This document shows, in pieces, positions 1 to 9,650 of a DNA stretch of 64,000 nucleotides. This DNA comes from Burkholderia sp. Ax-1724 (GTDB lineage: Bacteria; Pseudomonadota; Gammaproteobacteria; Burkholderiales; Burkholderiaceae), in NCBI RefSeq assembly GCF_011752995.1, contig NZ_VWWL01000011.1:124001-188000 (forward strand), in the 5' to 3' direction. How positions within the stretch are numbered: position 1 is the stretch's first letter; the number at the start of each line of letters is the position of its first letter. Below the pieces are notes generated by a model. It had not been told where the DNA came from and made no database searches. It saw nothing but the letters and a program-made list of their open reading frames with translations. Both the position numbers and the translations under genes were made by a program.

Positions 1-1599
1 CCCGCCATGCTCGCCCGGATCGTAATCGAACACCGCGATACCGTAGCCGGTGCCGGTGTCGCGCTGCGCGGACCAGATCGCGTCTTCGACCGCATCCGCG
101 TTGGCGCGCACGAACGCGCCCGTTGTCGTCGTCGACGGAGCCGGGCGATTCGGCTTCGTGAAAATGCGCGCTTGCGGCAGACCCGTGCCGGCATCGACGC
201 CATACACATCGAGCGGCGCGCTCGTGCCGCCACCGCCGAGAATCAGGTGAATCGTGCCGTGGCTCGTATCGAACGTCGACTCGCCATGCGAAACCGCCGA
301 CATGACCGGCTTCGGCTGCAACGTATCGACCGGCCGGCCCGTCGCGATGTCGGTGCCCTTGTGGTGATTGCAACCGCGCACCGGATAACTGCGCTCGTAG
401 TCGTGATCGTGGCCGCACAGCACGAGGTCCACGCCATAGCGATCGAAGAGCGGTAGCCACGCTTCGCGAATGCCCTTGTCCGAGCCGTTGCCGGTCTTCG
501 ACGAACTGAGCGCGTCCTGATGCATCTGCACGACGATCCAGTCGATGTCGCCGTCATGTGCGGCGCGCTGCAAGACGTTTTCGAGCCAGCGTGTCTGCTC
601 GCCGTTGCTATAGCCGCGCACGTAGAGCGAGGTGCCGGCCGGAATCGGCGGATTGCCGGTGCTCGCCACCGGCGTCAATGGCGTGGGCCCCGCAACGAAT
701 GCCGCGCCATCCTGATAGATGACGTCGTCCGCGTCGAGCGAAACGAACAGCACCGCGCCGACGCGAAAGCTGTACCAGCGGCCCTGAAAACGCGTGTGAT
801 TGTCGGGCAGCGTATAGCGCGACAGATACGACGCCAGCCCCTGCTCGCCGTTGTTGAATTCGAGTTCGTGATTGCCGGGGCACGGCATCCACGGCCGGTT
901 CGACGCGGACGTCTGTGCATTGTTGCCGAAGTCGCGCCACACCTCGGGCTGCTGCATCGGATTCAGGTTCGCGTAGCAGAGGTCGCCGTTGAGCAGGTGA
1001 AACAGCGGCTGAAAGCGCTCGACGGCCTGCACCGCGAAGCGGCTTTGCGGCGACGACAATACCCAGTTCGTATTCGGCGTCGCGAGATCGCCGTAACTGG
1101 TCCAGCGAAACGGCGTGCGGCCATGCGGCGCGGTGCGGAAACTCGCGCTAAAGGGCTGCGACGCATTGCTGTCGTTGTCGGCCGTCACTTCGTACTGGTA
1201 ATGCGTATCGGCCTTCAGATCGCGCAGGCGGGCGTGATAGCTGAAGACGACCTCGCCGTTGATGCCGTCGGTATAGGTGCTCTGCACCGCATGCACGGTG
1301 TGCCGTTGCCGGTCCGCGCCGTTCAGCCCGCTCAGGCGCACCTGCGGATTGCTTGCGGCCGCGAGCGACGACCACGACACCGTGACTTCGCTCGTCGGGT
1401 CGTTGCCCCAGGTCAGATGCACCTGCTCGGGTGTGCCGTCGGGTGCGGTACCGTTTGCGCCGCGCGCCGCCGACGAAAGCGCGCCCGCGGCGGTTGCGAG
1501 ACTCGATGCGCCGGCGAACTTCAGGAATCCTCGACGCGAAACGATCGATGCGCCCTGCTCGTCGGCGGGCGCTGCCTTGACGATTTTCTTGTTCGACAT
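1..1599 (-). CDS. Purple acid phosphatase-like metallophosphoesterase, Tat-exported (3' end outside window)
   Basis: A calcineurin-like phosphoesterase with an N-terminal fibronectin-like purple acid phosphatase domain, expected to hydrolyse phosphomonoesters outside the cytoplasm. The N-terminus has a twin-arginine signal (SRRGFLKFAG, residues 21-30) followed by an Ala-rich stretch, so export folded by Tat is predicted. The five metal-binding blocks of the family can be seen in order: YGDLA, GDLCY, GNHE, VVQMH and CGHDHDYE. The ATG at 1599 is chosen because it places the Tat motif in the normal position. The frame is still open at base 1, so the C-terminus (533 codons seen) is missing. A Pho-box-like sequence lies about 100 bp upstream, consistent with induction under phosphate limitation. 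The family call is confident; the physiological substrate is unknown. Confidence 0.9.
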   Translation of the reverse strand, partial: MSNKKIVKAAPADEQGASIVSRRGFLKFAGASSLATAAGALSSAARGANGTAPDGTPEQVHLTWGNDPTSEVTVSWSSLAAASNPQVRLSGLNGADRQRHTVHAVQSTYTDGINGEVVFSYHARLRDLKADTHYQYEVTADNDSNASQPFSASFRTAPHGRTPFRWTSYGDLATPNTNWVLSSPQSRFAVQAVERFQPLFHLLNGDLCYANLNPMQQPEVWRDFGNNAQTSASNRPWMPCPGNHELEFNNGEQGLASYLSRYTLPDNHTRFQGRWYSFRVGAVLFVSLDADDVIYQDGAAFVAGPTPLTPVASTGNPPIPAGTSLYVRGYSNGEQTRWLENVLQRAAHDGDIDWIVVQMHQDALSSSKTGNGSDKGIREAWLPLFDRYGVDLVLCGHDHDYERSYPVRGCNHHKGTDIATGRPVDTLQPKPVMSAVSHGESTFDTSHGTIHLILGGGGTSAPLDVYGVDAGTGLPQARIFTKPNRPAPSTTTTGAFVRANADAVEDAIWSAQRDTGTGYGIAVFDYDPGEHGG

Positions 1600-1910
1600 G
1601 TCCGGTGTTGTTGTGAGGTGGTGGAAGAATGCCAGCGCAAAACAACGCACCGCGGTGCGAGCGCGGACGCATGTGACGAACCATCGTAGCGGCGTAGCGA
1701 TGACAGCCCGATGAAAACATCGGACCGGAAAAACGAAGGAATGGAAGAATCGGATTGCGAAACGAAAGCTCGTTTCGATATGAATGAAGGCGTTCTGAAA
1801 AATTCGTAACGGCCGGGCGACCGTTAAATCAGACTAGCTTAATCAGCGTGGGGTTGCCGGCGCACGATGCAACCAGACGACCTGCATGCAGCCGGCAACC
1901 GTGAATTCGC
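1600..1910. other. Intergenic region, phosphatase promoter side
   Basis: No credible gene. It holds the Pho-box-like site at 1700-1717, a small inverted repeat CGAAACG/CGTTTCG at 1758-1777, and the sequence after the stop of the small gene at 1911-2135. Confidence 0.5.
1700..1717 (-). promoter_or_regulatory. Candidate Pho box (PhoB site) upstream of the phosphatase
   Basis: Read on the minus strand this is TTTTCAT-N4-CTGTCAT. The known PhoB site is two CTGTCAT repeats separated by 4 nt; here one repeat is perfect and the other matches 5 of 7. It sits about 100 bp before the phosphatase ATG, a sensible position for an activator. The assignment is inference from spacing and neighbouring gene function. 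Confidence 0.5.
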
Positions 1911-2135
1911 TCAGGTCTGCGAACTCGTATCGTCGGAAGCCTGAGCGTTGCTGGCGTCGTCCTGCTTCTCGTCTTCTTTCTTCTCGACCAGCGATTCCAG
2001 CTTGCCGGCGCCTTCAAAACCAGCGACAGCGGCAATGCCTTTCGTCAGCAGACCCGCTTCCGGATCGACTTTCTCCGCTGCTTCGACGGCGGCAACCGCA
2101 CCTGCAATCTTGCCTACTTCGTCCAGAAGTCCCAT
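1911..2135 (-). CDS. Small acidic protein of unknown function (74 aa)
   Basis: A short protein starting MGLLDEVGKIAGAV. The first half is Ala/Val/Gly-rich and could form an amphipathic helix; the C-terminal third is charged and hydrophilic (Lys/Glu/Asp/Ser/Thr-rich) and likely disordered. An upstream ATG in the same frame at 2198 is possible, but the start at 2135 has a GGAG ribosome-binding site 6 nt before it and a more natural N-terminus. There is no membrane segment and no family I recognise. It is read in the same direction as its neighbours on both sides but with gaps of over 100 bp, so it is probably transcribed alone. Confidence 0.6.
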   Translation of the reverse strand: MGLLDEVGKIAGAVAAVEAAEKVDPEAGLLTKGIAAVAGFEGAGKLESLVEKKEDEKQDDASNAQASDDTSSQT

Positions 2136-2247
2136 GTCGCGCTCCCACAAAAGTTGGTGAAACTGCATCGTCTCACGAAGCTCGCGTGCTGTCGTCAAAT
2201 GTTAAGCGGCTTGACGGTGACGGGACTGTACCGATGTAACACAATCG

Positions 2248-2667
2248 TCAGCTTGAGGGCGGCTGCGGATTGTTCGCAGGATTCGTGTCGAAGCGCGAAA
2301 CGCGCACGATGCGGCTCCCGTCGACGAGCGTCGACAACTCGCCTTCGAGCGCGTCTGTCACAGCCTGGTCGTAGACTTCCTCGCCGTTGACATACAGCGT
2401 GAACGATCGCAGATACTTCGCTTTTTTCTCGGGGTTCTCTATCGTCTGCCGGGTCCATTGATAAAGCGGATAGTGCTCGATGCCGATTCTTTCCGCTTCG
2501 CTCACGTAGTCGGCGAATGCATCGAACTGGCACTTCAGCGTCGCGTTGTGCGTGCGCAGAACGTCACGCAGCGCCGGCCTCGATGCGCTGGACGGATCGG
2601 CGCGCAACGCCTCTGCCCATTCGCGCGACGCGGTAATTCTGAGCTGGAATTGCAATGGAGAAGACAT
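2248..2667 (-). CDS. Hypothetical protein (139 aa)
   Basis: A soluble protein without signal peptide or membrane segment, starting MSSPLQFQLRITASREWAEA. It has a mixed alpha/beta pattern, an Arg-rich C-terminal strand and a Pro/Asn tail. It lies 21 bp downstream of the GGDEF-EAL gene on the same strand, so the two could be co-transcribed. I do not recognise the family. The coding call rests on codon bias, an unbroken frame and a normal start. Confidence 0.6.
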   Translation of the reverse strand: MSSPLQFQLRITASREWAEALRADPSSASRPALRDVLRTHNATLKCQFDAFADYVSEAERIGIEHYPLYQWTRQTIENPEKKAKYLRSFTLYVNGEEVYDQAVTDALEGELSTLVDGSRIVRVSRFDTNPANNPQPPSS

Positions 2668-2688
2668 GTCGATTTCCGCTGGCGGCTT

Positions 2689-4671
2689 TCAGAAGCCGGC
2701 GCTTTCTGTCTTGTCAGTAACAGGCGCGGTAGCAGGTGCCGTAGCAGGCGCAACATCGGGTGCTTCGAGCGCCAACTCGCTCTGCTCGATTGCATCGCCA
2801 CGCACCGGCCTGCCGAGCAGATAGCCCTGCGCGTGCGTGCATCCGCATACGCGCACGAAGCTCAGTTGCTCCTCGGTTTCGATGCCTTCGGCCGTGGTCG
2901 ACATGCCTATTTCACGCGCCAGTGCAACGATGCCGCGCACCACGGCCGCCGATTCGCGCCCGTGCACCGACTCCTTGACGAACGAACTGTCGATCTTCAG
3001 CTTGTCGAACGAGAAGCGCACGAGCGTCGACATCGTCGAGAAGCCGGTGCCGAAATCGTCGAGCGCGAGTCCGATGCCGAGCGAACGCAGCCTCGCGATG
3101 TTGCGGCGAGTGACCGCATCATCGTTCAATAGCGCGGTTTCGGTCACCTCGAGATTGAGCCGCGTGGCCGGCAGCTTCGTCTTGCGAAGTATCGCCAATA
3201 CCTTCGACGCGAACGATTCCTCGCGCAACTGCACCGGCGACACGTTAACCGCGACGATCACCTGGTCGCACCACCTCGCCGCTTCCATGCACGATTGCAG
3301 CAGCACCCATTCGCCCAGCGCGAGAATCAGCCCGGTGCGTTCGGCGGTCGGAATGAACGCGGACGGCGACAGCTCGCCGCGCGTCGGATGCGTCCAGCGA
3401 ATCAGCGCCTCGCGGCCCGACACCGCGCCGCTACTCAGGTCGACGATCGGCTGATACTCGATGCGCAAACCGCTGAACGATTTCAACGCGCCTTCGAGAT
3501 CGCTGCGCAAGAGGCTCAGGCTTTCGTCGGAGACATGCTTCTCCCTGTCGAAGATCGTGAACGAGCTCTTGCCGCTGCGCTTGACCGCATACAACGCGCG
3601 ATCGGCGCAAATCAGCAATTGCGGACCCGTCTGTGCATGCTGCGGATAAAGCGCAATGCCGACGCTCGCGCCGATATGCACGAGCGCATCGCTCAACGCG
3701 AACGGCCGCGCGAGCGTTCTGACGATACGATCGGCAAGCACCTTTACGTCGCGAATCTGTGCAGCGCCGTCCGCAATCGCCACGAACTCGTCGCCCGCGA
3801 GACGGCCCACCTGATCGCCGCCCGGCAGCAGCTCGCGCAGACGCCTCGCCGCTTCCTGAAGAATCTGGTCGCCCGCCGCGTGGCCGAGACTGTCGTTGAT
3901 CGCCTTGAAGCCGTCCAGATCGATCAGCAGCACCGCGAATGCCTGGTCCTCGGGCGAGCCCTTGCTGGTGCGCTCGAGCAGCAGTTCGCTGAGACGCGCG
4001 CGATTCGGCAAACCGGTGAGGCTGTCCTGCCGCGCAAGACGATGACTGTTTTCGCGCGCGAGCAGCAACGCCACGGTATCGCGATTGCTGCGCAACGCCA
4101 CCGTGAAAAAGCCGGCCGCGCAAAACGGCGCCTGAAACAGCAGCACGAGCTTGCCGCTGCCCGGCGAGAGTGCCGCGCCCACGCTCAGGAAACCAAGAAT
4201 GAAAACGATCTGCAATAGCGCGAGGCGCGGCGTACCCGCATTGCGTCCGGCCAGGCCGCCGATCACCCCAACCGCGCACACGTTGCCGAGCAGAAACAGC
4301 GTGGGATTCCCGCTGATATTGCACAGTAATGTACCGATGCCGAATAGCATGCTCCACAGCAGACTCGCCAACAGAAACGCGGAAGTCGGCGTGGGCAGAC
4401 CTTGCGCGGAACGCGTGCGGCACAGCCAGATCAGCACGAGCCGCGCGCCCAGCAATGCGACGACGGCAATGCCCCAGACGGCGTAGAGAGGAATCGGATA
4501 AAGATAGTACGCGGTGGCGCAAACGCTGATTTCGCAGATCGACGCGAAGACGATCGAAGCGGTTCGCGTAAACAGATTAGCAAGTAAAACCTGCCGGTTC
4601 TCCGGGCTCAGGTTCTGAGCGCAAGAGACGACCCACCTGAAAAATGGAGACCTTGGTTCGGTAAAAGCCAT
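2689..4671 (-). CDS. Membrane-bound GGDEF-EAL cyclic di-GMP protein
   Basis: A 660-residue c-di-GMP turnover protein. Residues 1-200 carry about five hydrophobic segments forming a membrane sensor or anchor. Then comes a GGDEF domain whose active-site loop reads RLAGDEF, so the first Gly of GGDEF is Ala; AGDEF versions can be active, so cyclase activity is not excluded. The C-terminal EAL domain looks catalytically complete: EALIRW, a VNVSP Asn, the EVTE Glu, the DDFGTG loop, the KID Lys, AEGIE and AQGYLLGRP. The most likely net role is phosphodiesterase, possibly dual. The C-terminus ends in an Ala/Pro/Thr repeat-like tail. It likely controls motility or biofilm; its input signal is unknown. 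Confidence 0.92.
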   Translation of the reverse strand: MAFTEPRSPFFRWVVSCAQNLSPENRQVLLANLFTRTASIVFASICEISVCATAYYLYPIPLYAVWGIAVVALLGARLVLIWLCRTRSAQGLPTPTSAFLLASLLWSMLFGIGTLLCNISGNPTLFLLGNVCAVGVIGGLAGRNAGTPRLALLQIVFILGFLSVGAALSPGSGKLVLLFQAPFCAAGFFTVALRSNRDTVALLLARENSHRLARQDSLTGLPNRARLSELLLERTSKGSPEDQAFAVLLIDLDGFKAINDSLGHAAGDQILQEAARRLRELLPGGDQVGRLAGDEFVAIADGAAQIRDVKVLADRIVRTLARPFALSDALVHIGASVGIALYPQHAQTGPQLLICADRALYAVKRSGKSSFTIFDREKHVSDESLSLLRSDLEGALKSFSGLRIEYQPIVDLSSGAVSGREALIRWTHPTRGELSPSAFIPTAERTGLILALGEWVLLQSCMEAARWCDQVIVAVNVSPVQLREESFASKVLAILRKTKLPATRLNLEVTETALLNDDAVTRRNIARLRSLGIGLALDDFGTGFSTMSTLVRFSFDKLKIDSSFVKESVHGRESAAVVRGIVALAREIGMSTTAEGIETEEQLSFVRVCGCTHAQGYLLGRPVRGDAIEQSELALEAPDVAPATAPATAPVTDKTESAGF

Positions 4672-4992
4672 GACCTGCGCATCTATCGGTTAGTGGGGCC
4701 ACACGGACGTGCAATGGTTGCACAAACGTAAAATATCAGATTAATTCCGCAAATGGCGGGAAATGACTGGCCCACACACCGATTGAAAGCGCTGCACAAA
4801 TGACGAGCACGTGCACAACGGTTCAACGGAGAATTCGAACGTCCTCGCAAACGTTTGGCGTCACGCAATGCACCATGCGCGAGGCACTCCAGGCGTTGCG
4901 AATAACAGACATGACGAATACCCAATAAAAAAGAGGAAGAGCATCGCTCTTCCTCTTTGACGATCGCACGTCGATTGCCGTGCCGGCGCAAC
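4672..4992. other. Intergenic region with a strong terminator
   Basis: No credible gene. The stretch holds the promoter side of the GGDEF-EAL gene and, at 4927-4958, the terminator of the sugar transport operon, which is read from the right. Confidence 0.6.
4927..4958 (-). terminator. Intrinsic terminator of the sugar ABC transporter operon
   Basis: A perfect 13-bp inverted repeat (AAAGAGGAAGAGC/GCTCTTCCTCTTT) with a 3-nt loop. On the minus strand it is followed directly by a T-rich run (TTTTTTATT). It lies 35 bp after the stop of the substrate-binding protein gene, so it ends that leftward operon. Confidence 0.9.
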
Positions 4993-5934
4993 TCAGTCGT
5001 AAAGCACTGCCGCAATCTTCGGATCGTTCATATTGGTCTTGTCATACCAGTAGAAACCCGTGTCGATCTTCTTCGGCAGCTTTTCGCCATGCAGCGCCTT
5101 GACCGCCGAATCGACCACGCATTTGCCGATGCCGACCGGGTTCTGCGTAATCGCGCCCGCCATCAGGCCCGACATGATGTTGTCCTTCTGCTCCTTGCCG
5201 GAGTCGAAGCCGATCAGCACGAGCTTCTTGCCCGATTCCTTGACGCCGATCGCGGCACCTTCCGCCGAGCCTTCATTGGCGCCGAAAATGCCTTTCAGGT
5301 TCGGGTTGGCCTGAATCATCGCCTTGGCGATTTCCGCCGACTTCAGGTGATCGCCGGCACCGTATTGCACGGAGACGATCTTGATGTTCGGATGCTTCGA
5401 CTTGATCTGGTTGAGGAAACCGTCGCGCCGGTCGACCCCGGTACGACTCGTCTGGTCATGCACGATCACGCCGACCTCTCCCGCGTCGCCGATCAGCGCG
5501 GCCATCTTGTCGGCGGCGAGCGCGGCGGCCGCAATGTTGTCGGTCGCGCACGTGGTGAGCGGAATATCGCTGTCGACACCGGAGTCGAATGCGATGACCG
5601 GAATCTTGTCGTTCTGCGCGCGTTTGAGCAGCGGAATCGCGGCCTTGCTGTCGAGCGCCGCGATGCCGAGCGCCTGCGGCTTCTTCGCGAGCGCGGCCGA
5701 GAGCATGTCGATCTGCTTGTCGACCATCGCCTCCGTTTCCGGTCCCTCGAACGTCATCCTGACGTTGTTCGCTTTCGCGGACTGTTCGGCGCCTGCTTTC
5801 ACGGCCTGCCAGAACTGATGCTGGAAGCCCTTCGAAATGAGCGGAATATAAGGCTCGTCCGCATACGCGAGAGCACTTCCACCGACGAGCGCGCCGACAC
5901 CGACCACAATACCGATGAGTCTTCTCTTCAACAT
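4993..5934 (-). CDS. Sugar ABC transporter periplasmic binding protein (ribose/fucose type)
   Basis: A 313-residue periplasmic binding protein of the RbsB/XylF-like family. It has a Sec signal peptide (MLKRRLIGIVVGVGA, cleavage near ALAYA/DEP) and the two-lobed sugar-binding fold, with typical blocks such as IPLISKGFQHQFW, IPVIAFDSGVDSD and FGANEGSAEGAA. The ATG at 5934 is preceded by a very strong GGAGGAGG ribosome-binding site, which decides the start. It is the last gene of the leftward importer operon after the ATPase and permease and precedes the terminator. The divergent neighbour encodes L-fuconate dehydratase, so L-fucose or a related sugar is the likely ligand; this is inference from context. 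Confidence 0.88.
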   Translation of the reverse strand: MLKRRLIGIVVGVGALVGGSALAYADEPYIPLISKGFQHQFWQAVKAGAEQSAKANNVRMTFEGPETEAMVDKQIDMLSAALAKKPQALGIAALDSKAAIPLLKRAQNDKIPVIAFDSGVDSDIPLTTCATDNIAAAALAADKMAALIGDAGEVGVIVHDQTSRTGVDRRDGFLNQIKSKHPNIKIVSVQYGAGDHLKSAEIAKAMIQANPNLKGIFGANEGSAEGAAIGVKESGKKLVLIGFDSGKEQKDNIMSGLMAGAITQNPVGIGKCVVDSAVKALHGEKLPKKIDTGFYWYDKTNMNDPKIAAVLYD

Positions 5935-6022
5935 GGGGCCTCCTCCTAAGGATGGGCTATCAACCTGCAGCCGTTGAGGGAGCCTCCACGTGCTCCCCTC
6001 TCTCTCTTGCTCCTGCGATTCC

Positions 6023-6068
6023 TGTGTTTGCTGCGTTTGCGTTTGTTGTGTTTGCGTTTGCTGTGTTT
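6023..6068. repeat. Short imperfect tandem repeat (about 15 bp unit)
   Basis: About three imperfect copies of a TGTGTTTGCGTTTGC-like unit lie in the 149-bp gap between the permease stop and the binding-protein start. The stretch is low complexity (T/G-rich on the plus strand). It may space the two genes or vary in length between strains. Confidence 0.6.
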
Positions 6069-6083
6069 CCTCTATCGGCGGGT

Positions 6084-7112
6084 TCAGCTTCTCCTGCTGC
6101 GCCGCAGGATGTCCGCATAGACCGCGAGAATGATGATGAGACCCGTCACGACGATCTGCCATTCCTGCGCGACCGACATGATGCGCAAGCCGTTGGTCAG
6201 CACGCTCATGATGAAAGCGCCGATGATCGTGCCGAGAATCGTGCCCGAGCCGCCGCTCAGCGACGTTCCGCCGATCACGACCGCGGCGATCGCATCGAGC
6301 TCGTAGCCTTGGCCGAGCGCCGGTTGCGCGGAGTTCAGACGCGACGCGATCAGCAGACCCGCAATGCCGCAAATCGCGCCGCCCACGCCGTAGATCGCGA
6401 TCTTCCAGCGATCGACGTTGACGCCCGAAAGCCGTACCGCTTCTTCGTTGCTGCCGAGTGCGAACGTGTAGCGGCCGAGTGCCGTGCGATTGAGCACGAT
6501 CGAACTCGCAATCGCGAGGAAGAACAGGATCAGCACCGCATTCGGAATCGGCACGCTCGGCAGCACATAGCCGATCAGCGAATCCTGCGAAATACGGTAG
6601 AAGTTCTCGGTGTCGGTGAAATAGATCGGTTTGTCGGCGGAGACGACGAGCGAAAGTCCTTTCAGCAGCATCATCATGCCGAGCGTCGCGATGAACGGCG
6701 GAATCTTCATCTTCGCGGTCAGCGTGCCCGATACCGTACCGCAAATTGCGCCCGTGACGATGGCAGCGAGTACGCCGATCCACATCGGCAAATGCCAATT
6801 GGTGAGAAACACGCCGCAAATCACGGCGGTAAACGTCATTAACGTGCCGACCGAAAGATCGATGCCGCCCGTGATGATGACGAACGTCGCGGCAATCGCG
6901 AGCACGCCGTTCACCGCGGTCGCCTGCAGAATGCCGAGGATGTTGTCCATCTGCATGAAAGCGGGCGACGCGAAGCTGAAGAAAACCAGCAGCAGAATCA
7001 GGCTCGCGAACGCGAGCAGTTTCTGCAACGCGGTGGGCGCGAAGATGCGGGCCCGCAGGCCGGAAGACCGGCCTTCACCGTCGAGCGCCGCGGTATCCGT
7101 TCGCAATGTCAT
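6084..7112 (-). CDS. Sugar ABC transporter permease (RbsC family)
   Basis: A 342-residue inner-membrane permease with 8-10 hydrophobic segments and a short polar N-terminus. Family blocks are present: the GGIDLSVGT motif, [11 protein letters not shown] and [20 protein letters not shown], all typical of BPD_transp_2 permeases for ribose-, xylose- and fucose-type sugars. It sits 13 bp after the ATPase gene and 149 bp before the binding-protein gene, forming an ATPase-permease-binding protein operon. Confidence 0.9.
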   Translation of the reverse strand: MTLRTDTAALDGEGRSSGLRARIFAPTALQKLLAFASLILLLVFFSFASPAFMQMDNILGILQATAVNGVLAIAATFVIITGGIDLSVGTLMTFTAVICGVFLTNWHLPMWIGVLAAIVTGAICGTVSGTLTAKMKIPPFIATLGMMMLLKGLSLVVSADKPIYFTDTENFYRISQDSLIGYVLPSVPIPNAVLILFFLAIASSIVLNRTALGRYTFALGSNEEAVRLSGVNVDRWKIAIYGVGGAICGIAGLLIASRLNSAQPALGQGYELDAIAAVVIGGTSLSGGSGTILGTIIGAFIMSVLTNGLRIMSVAQEWQIVVTGLIIILAVYADILRRSRRS

Positions 7113-7125
7113 GTCGTGGACCTCT

Positions 7126-8643
7126 TCAGGCTGGTGCCGCTTTCAGGGTTTCGCGCTGCGTCGCGAGATGCATGATGCGCTCCTGCGTCGCTTCGCTGGC
7201 GGAGAGTTCGCCGGTAATGCGGCCTTCGCACATCACGACGATGCGGTCGCTCATGCGCAGCACTTCGGGCAATTCCGAGGAAATCATCACGATCGCCTTG
7301 CCTTGTGCGGCAAGCGAGCGCAGCAGCTTGTAGATTTCGCTTTTCGCGCCGACGTCGATGCCGCGCGTCGGTTCGTCGAAGAACAGCACGTCGCAATCGC
7401 GTTCGAGCCATTTCGCAATCACGATCTTCTGCTGATTGCCGCCCGAGAGAAGCCGTACCTGCTGTGTGGCCGATGGCGTGCGAATCGCGAGCAGCTTGAT
7501 GAAGTGCTGGGCGCGTTTGCGTATCTGCGCACGGCGCAGAAACATATTGAACGACAGGAACTTGCCGAGATCGGACATCACGATGTTCGATTCGACGTCC
7601 ATGCCGGTCGCGAGACCGAAGCGCTTACGGTCTTCCGACAAATAGCCGATGCCGCGCTTCACCGCATCGCTCGGCTTTCTGATCGACGCTTTCACGCCTT
7701 TCACGAGAATTTCGCCGGACTCGACCGGATCGGCACCGAACACCGCGCGCGCCACTTCGGTACGGCCCGCGCCCATCAAGCCGGCAAAGCCGAGTATTTC
7801 GCCCTGGCGCAACGCGAAACTCACGTCGCGCACGAGCGGCCCCGCGACGAGATTTCTCACTTCGAGCGCGACCTCGCCGCGCACCAAAGCGCTTTCGACC
7901 GGCGGCATCTCGGCGAGCGTTCTGCCGACCATCATGCCGATGATCGTTTCGACGCTCGTGCCTTCGGTCGGCACGGTCGCGACGTATTCGCCGTCGCGCA
8001 TCACGGTCACACGGTCGGTGATCTGTTTCAGCTCGTCCATCTTGTGTGAGATATAGACGATGCCGACTCCGCGCTCCTTCAATTGCCGAATGATGCGGAA
8101 CAGTTCCGCAATCTCGGCGTCGTTGAGCGCGGACGTGGGTTCGTCCATGATCAGCACGCGCGAGTCGAAAGACAGTGCCTTCGCGATCTCGACCATCTGC
8201 TGGCTCGCCACCGTGAGCGAGCCGACCATCGTGCGCGGATCGAGATTGACATGCATGCGCGCGAGAATCTCGCGAGCCTGTGCATTGAGTTTGTCTTCGT
8301 CGAGAAAGAGCCCCAGGTGCTTGCGCGGCTCGCGGCCAATAAAGATGTTCTGCGCGACGCTCAGATGATTCATCAGTTGCAGTTCCTGATGAATGATGCC
8401 AATGCCGACCGCCTGCGCGTCGCGCGGACCCTGAAAATCGACCGGCTTGCCGTCGTAGAGAATTTCGCCCGAATCGCGCGTGTAGACGCCAGCGAGAATT
8501 TTCATCAACGTCGATTTGCCCGCGCCGTTCTCGCCCATCAATGCATGAACCTCGCCGGCCATGAGTTCGAAGCGAACGTCATGAAGCGCTCTGACGCCAG
8601 GAAAGCTCTTGCACAGCTTGTTGACTGAAATGAGTGGGTTCAT
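7126..8643 (-). CDS. Sugar ABC transporter ATP-binding protein (two fused nucleotide-binding domains, RbsA family)
   Basis: A 505-residue tandem-ATPase energising the sugar importer. Domain 1 has Walker [10 protein letters not shown], a degenerate signature [13 protein letters not shown] and Walker [11 protein letters not shown]. Domain 2 has a degenerate Walker A (GLMGAGRTE), signature LSGGNQQK and Walker [12 protein letters not shown]. This asymmetry is normal for the RbsA/XylG/MglA family. The start [14 protein letters not shown] at 8643 matches the family N-terminus; a longer in-frame extension exists but enters the upstream regulator gene. It is first in the operon, 67 bp after the GntR regulator gene. 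Confidence 0.92.
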   Translation of the reverse strand: MNPLISVNKLCKSFPGVRALHDVRFELMAGEVHALMGENGAGKSTLMKILAGVYTRDSGEILYDGKPVDFQGPRDAQAVGIGIIHQELQLMNHLSVAQNIFIGREPRKHLGLFLDEDKLNAQAREILARMHVNLDPRTMVGSLTVASQQMVEIAKALSFDSRVLIMDEPTSALNDAEIAELFRIIRQLKERGVGIVYISHKMDELKQITDRVTVMRDGEYVATVPTEGTSVETIIGMMVGRTLAEMPPVESALVRGEVALEVRNLVAGPLVRDVSFALRQGEILGFAGLMGAGRTEVARAVFGADPVESGEILVKGVKASIRKPSDAVKRGIGYLSEDRKRFGLATGMDVESNIVMSDLGKFLSFNMFLRRAQIRKRAQHFIKLLAIRTPSATQQVRLLSGGNQQKIVIAKWLERDCDVLFFDEPTRGIDVGAKSEIYKLLRSLAAQGKAIVMISSELPEVLRMSDRIVVMCEGRITGELSASEATQERIMHLATQRETLKAAPA

Positions 8644-8710
8644 GGTGCGGACTCGCCGACGGCTACCTGTATCACCAGCACTTTGATGACCGCGTTCAAG
8701 ACGGCTTTCA

Positions 8711-9472
8711 TTACGGCTCGAAAAGATCCGGCCTTGCTTTCGCGGACCGGTGCAACTCGGCGACCACCTGGTCGAGATGATCGTGCATCGCTTTCGCGGC
8801 CGCATCGCCATTGCCGGCGCCGATAGCCTCGAAAATCTTTTCGTGCTCTTCGAGCGTATGCATGAGCCGCTCGGGACTCGCCAGCAATTGCCGCGCGCGA
8901 TCCAGCGCATTGCGCGACACCGCGACGATTTCCTTCACTCGCGGCAGCTTCACCGCGTCGAGCAGGATTTCATGGAAAGCCAGATCGAGCTCGTGAAACG
9001 CAAGACGTTCGCCGCTGCCGGCCACACTGCGCTGCCTGTCGAGATTGCTTGCCAGCGCATCGAGCGTGGCCCGATCGCGCATCGACGCAACGCCGCGCAC
9101 CGTTTCGACTTCCAGTGCGCTGCGGATAAACAGATGCTGGCGAATGTCGTCGAGCGCGATCGGTTTGACGCGCGTGCCGCGCTGCGGCAACACCTCGACG
9201 AGGCCCGCATGCGCCAGCCTCGCCAACGCGGAAGAAACGGGAAAGCGCGACACGCCCATCCGCTCGCAGACCGCGATCTTGTCGATCATCATGCCGGGTT
9301 CCAGCGCCAGCGTCAGAATCGCTTCCCGCAACGCCGCTTCGACCGCGTCGGTCAAGCTGCCGCGCTCGCCGCCCCTGATCTTTTGCAGTGCGACATACGG
9401 ATTGCTGGCGACAGTCTCTGGATCGGCTGAAGAACTCACGACGCTCTTGATTTCGAGAAGACATGCTAGCAT
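8711..9472 (-). CDS. GntR-family transcriptional regulator, FadR/FCD subfamily
   Basis: Has an N-terminal winged helix ([20 protein letters not shown], then [19 protein letters not shown]) and a C-terminal all-helical FCD ligand domain with the metal-binding His/Asp pattern. It probably represses the sugar importer behind it and the divergent fuconate dehydratase gene in response to a pathway intermediate. The start is uncertain. The ATG at 9472 lies inside a perfect palindrome and has no clear ribosome-binding site. A GTG at 9439 has AAGAG 4 nt upstream and would leave the palindrome free as an operator. Confidence 0.85.
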   Translation of the reverse strand: MLACLLEIKSVVSSSADPETVASNPYVALQKIRGGERGSLTDAVEAALREAILTLALEPGMMIDKIAVCERMGVSRFPVSSALARLAHAGLVEVLPQRGTRVKPIALDDIRQHLFIRSALEVETVRGVASMRDRATLDALASNLDRQRSVAGSGERLAFHELDLAFHEILLDAVKLPRVKEIVAVSRNALDRARQLLASPERLMHTLEEHEKIFEAIGAGNGDAAAKAMHDHLDQVVAELHRSAKARPDLFEP

Positions 9473-9477
9473 GCTAG
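9466..9477. promoter_or_regulatory. Perfect 12-bp palindrome, candidate GntR operator
   Basis: CTAGCATGCTAG is perfectly self-complementary and overlaps the first possible start of the GntR gene, next to the divergent promoter region. It is the natural candidate for autoregulation and control of the fuconate cluster. A second repeated element, ACGCGTAC, occurs at 9499-9506 and again at 9555-9562 in the same gap. Confidence 0.5.
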
Positions 9478-9650
9478 GAAGCGAATGCAGTGTTGTCAAC
9501 GCGTACAAATGCCTGGGTCCGCCATGGTCCAAATAGTGGTCGCCCTGCCTCGATACGCGTACGAGTAGTGCGTGCGCCGCGTGCGCAAAAAGCCGACCCG
9601 CCTGCCCCGCAGGCGAAAACCGCTAGCCATCGCTCCCGGAGAGTACTCAG

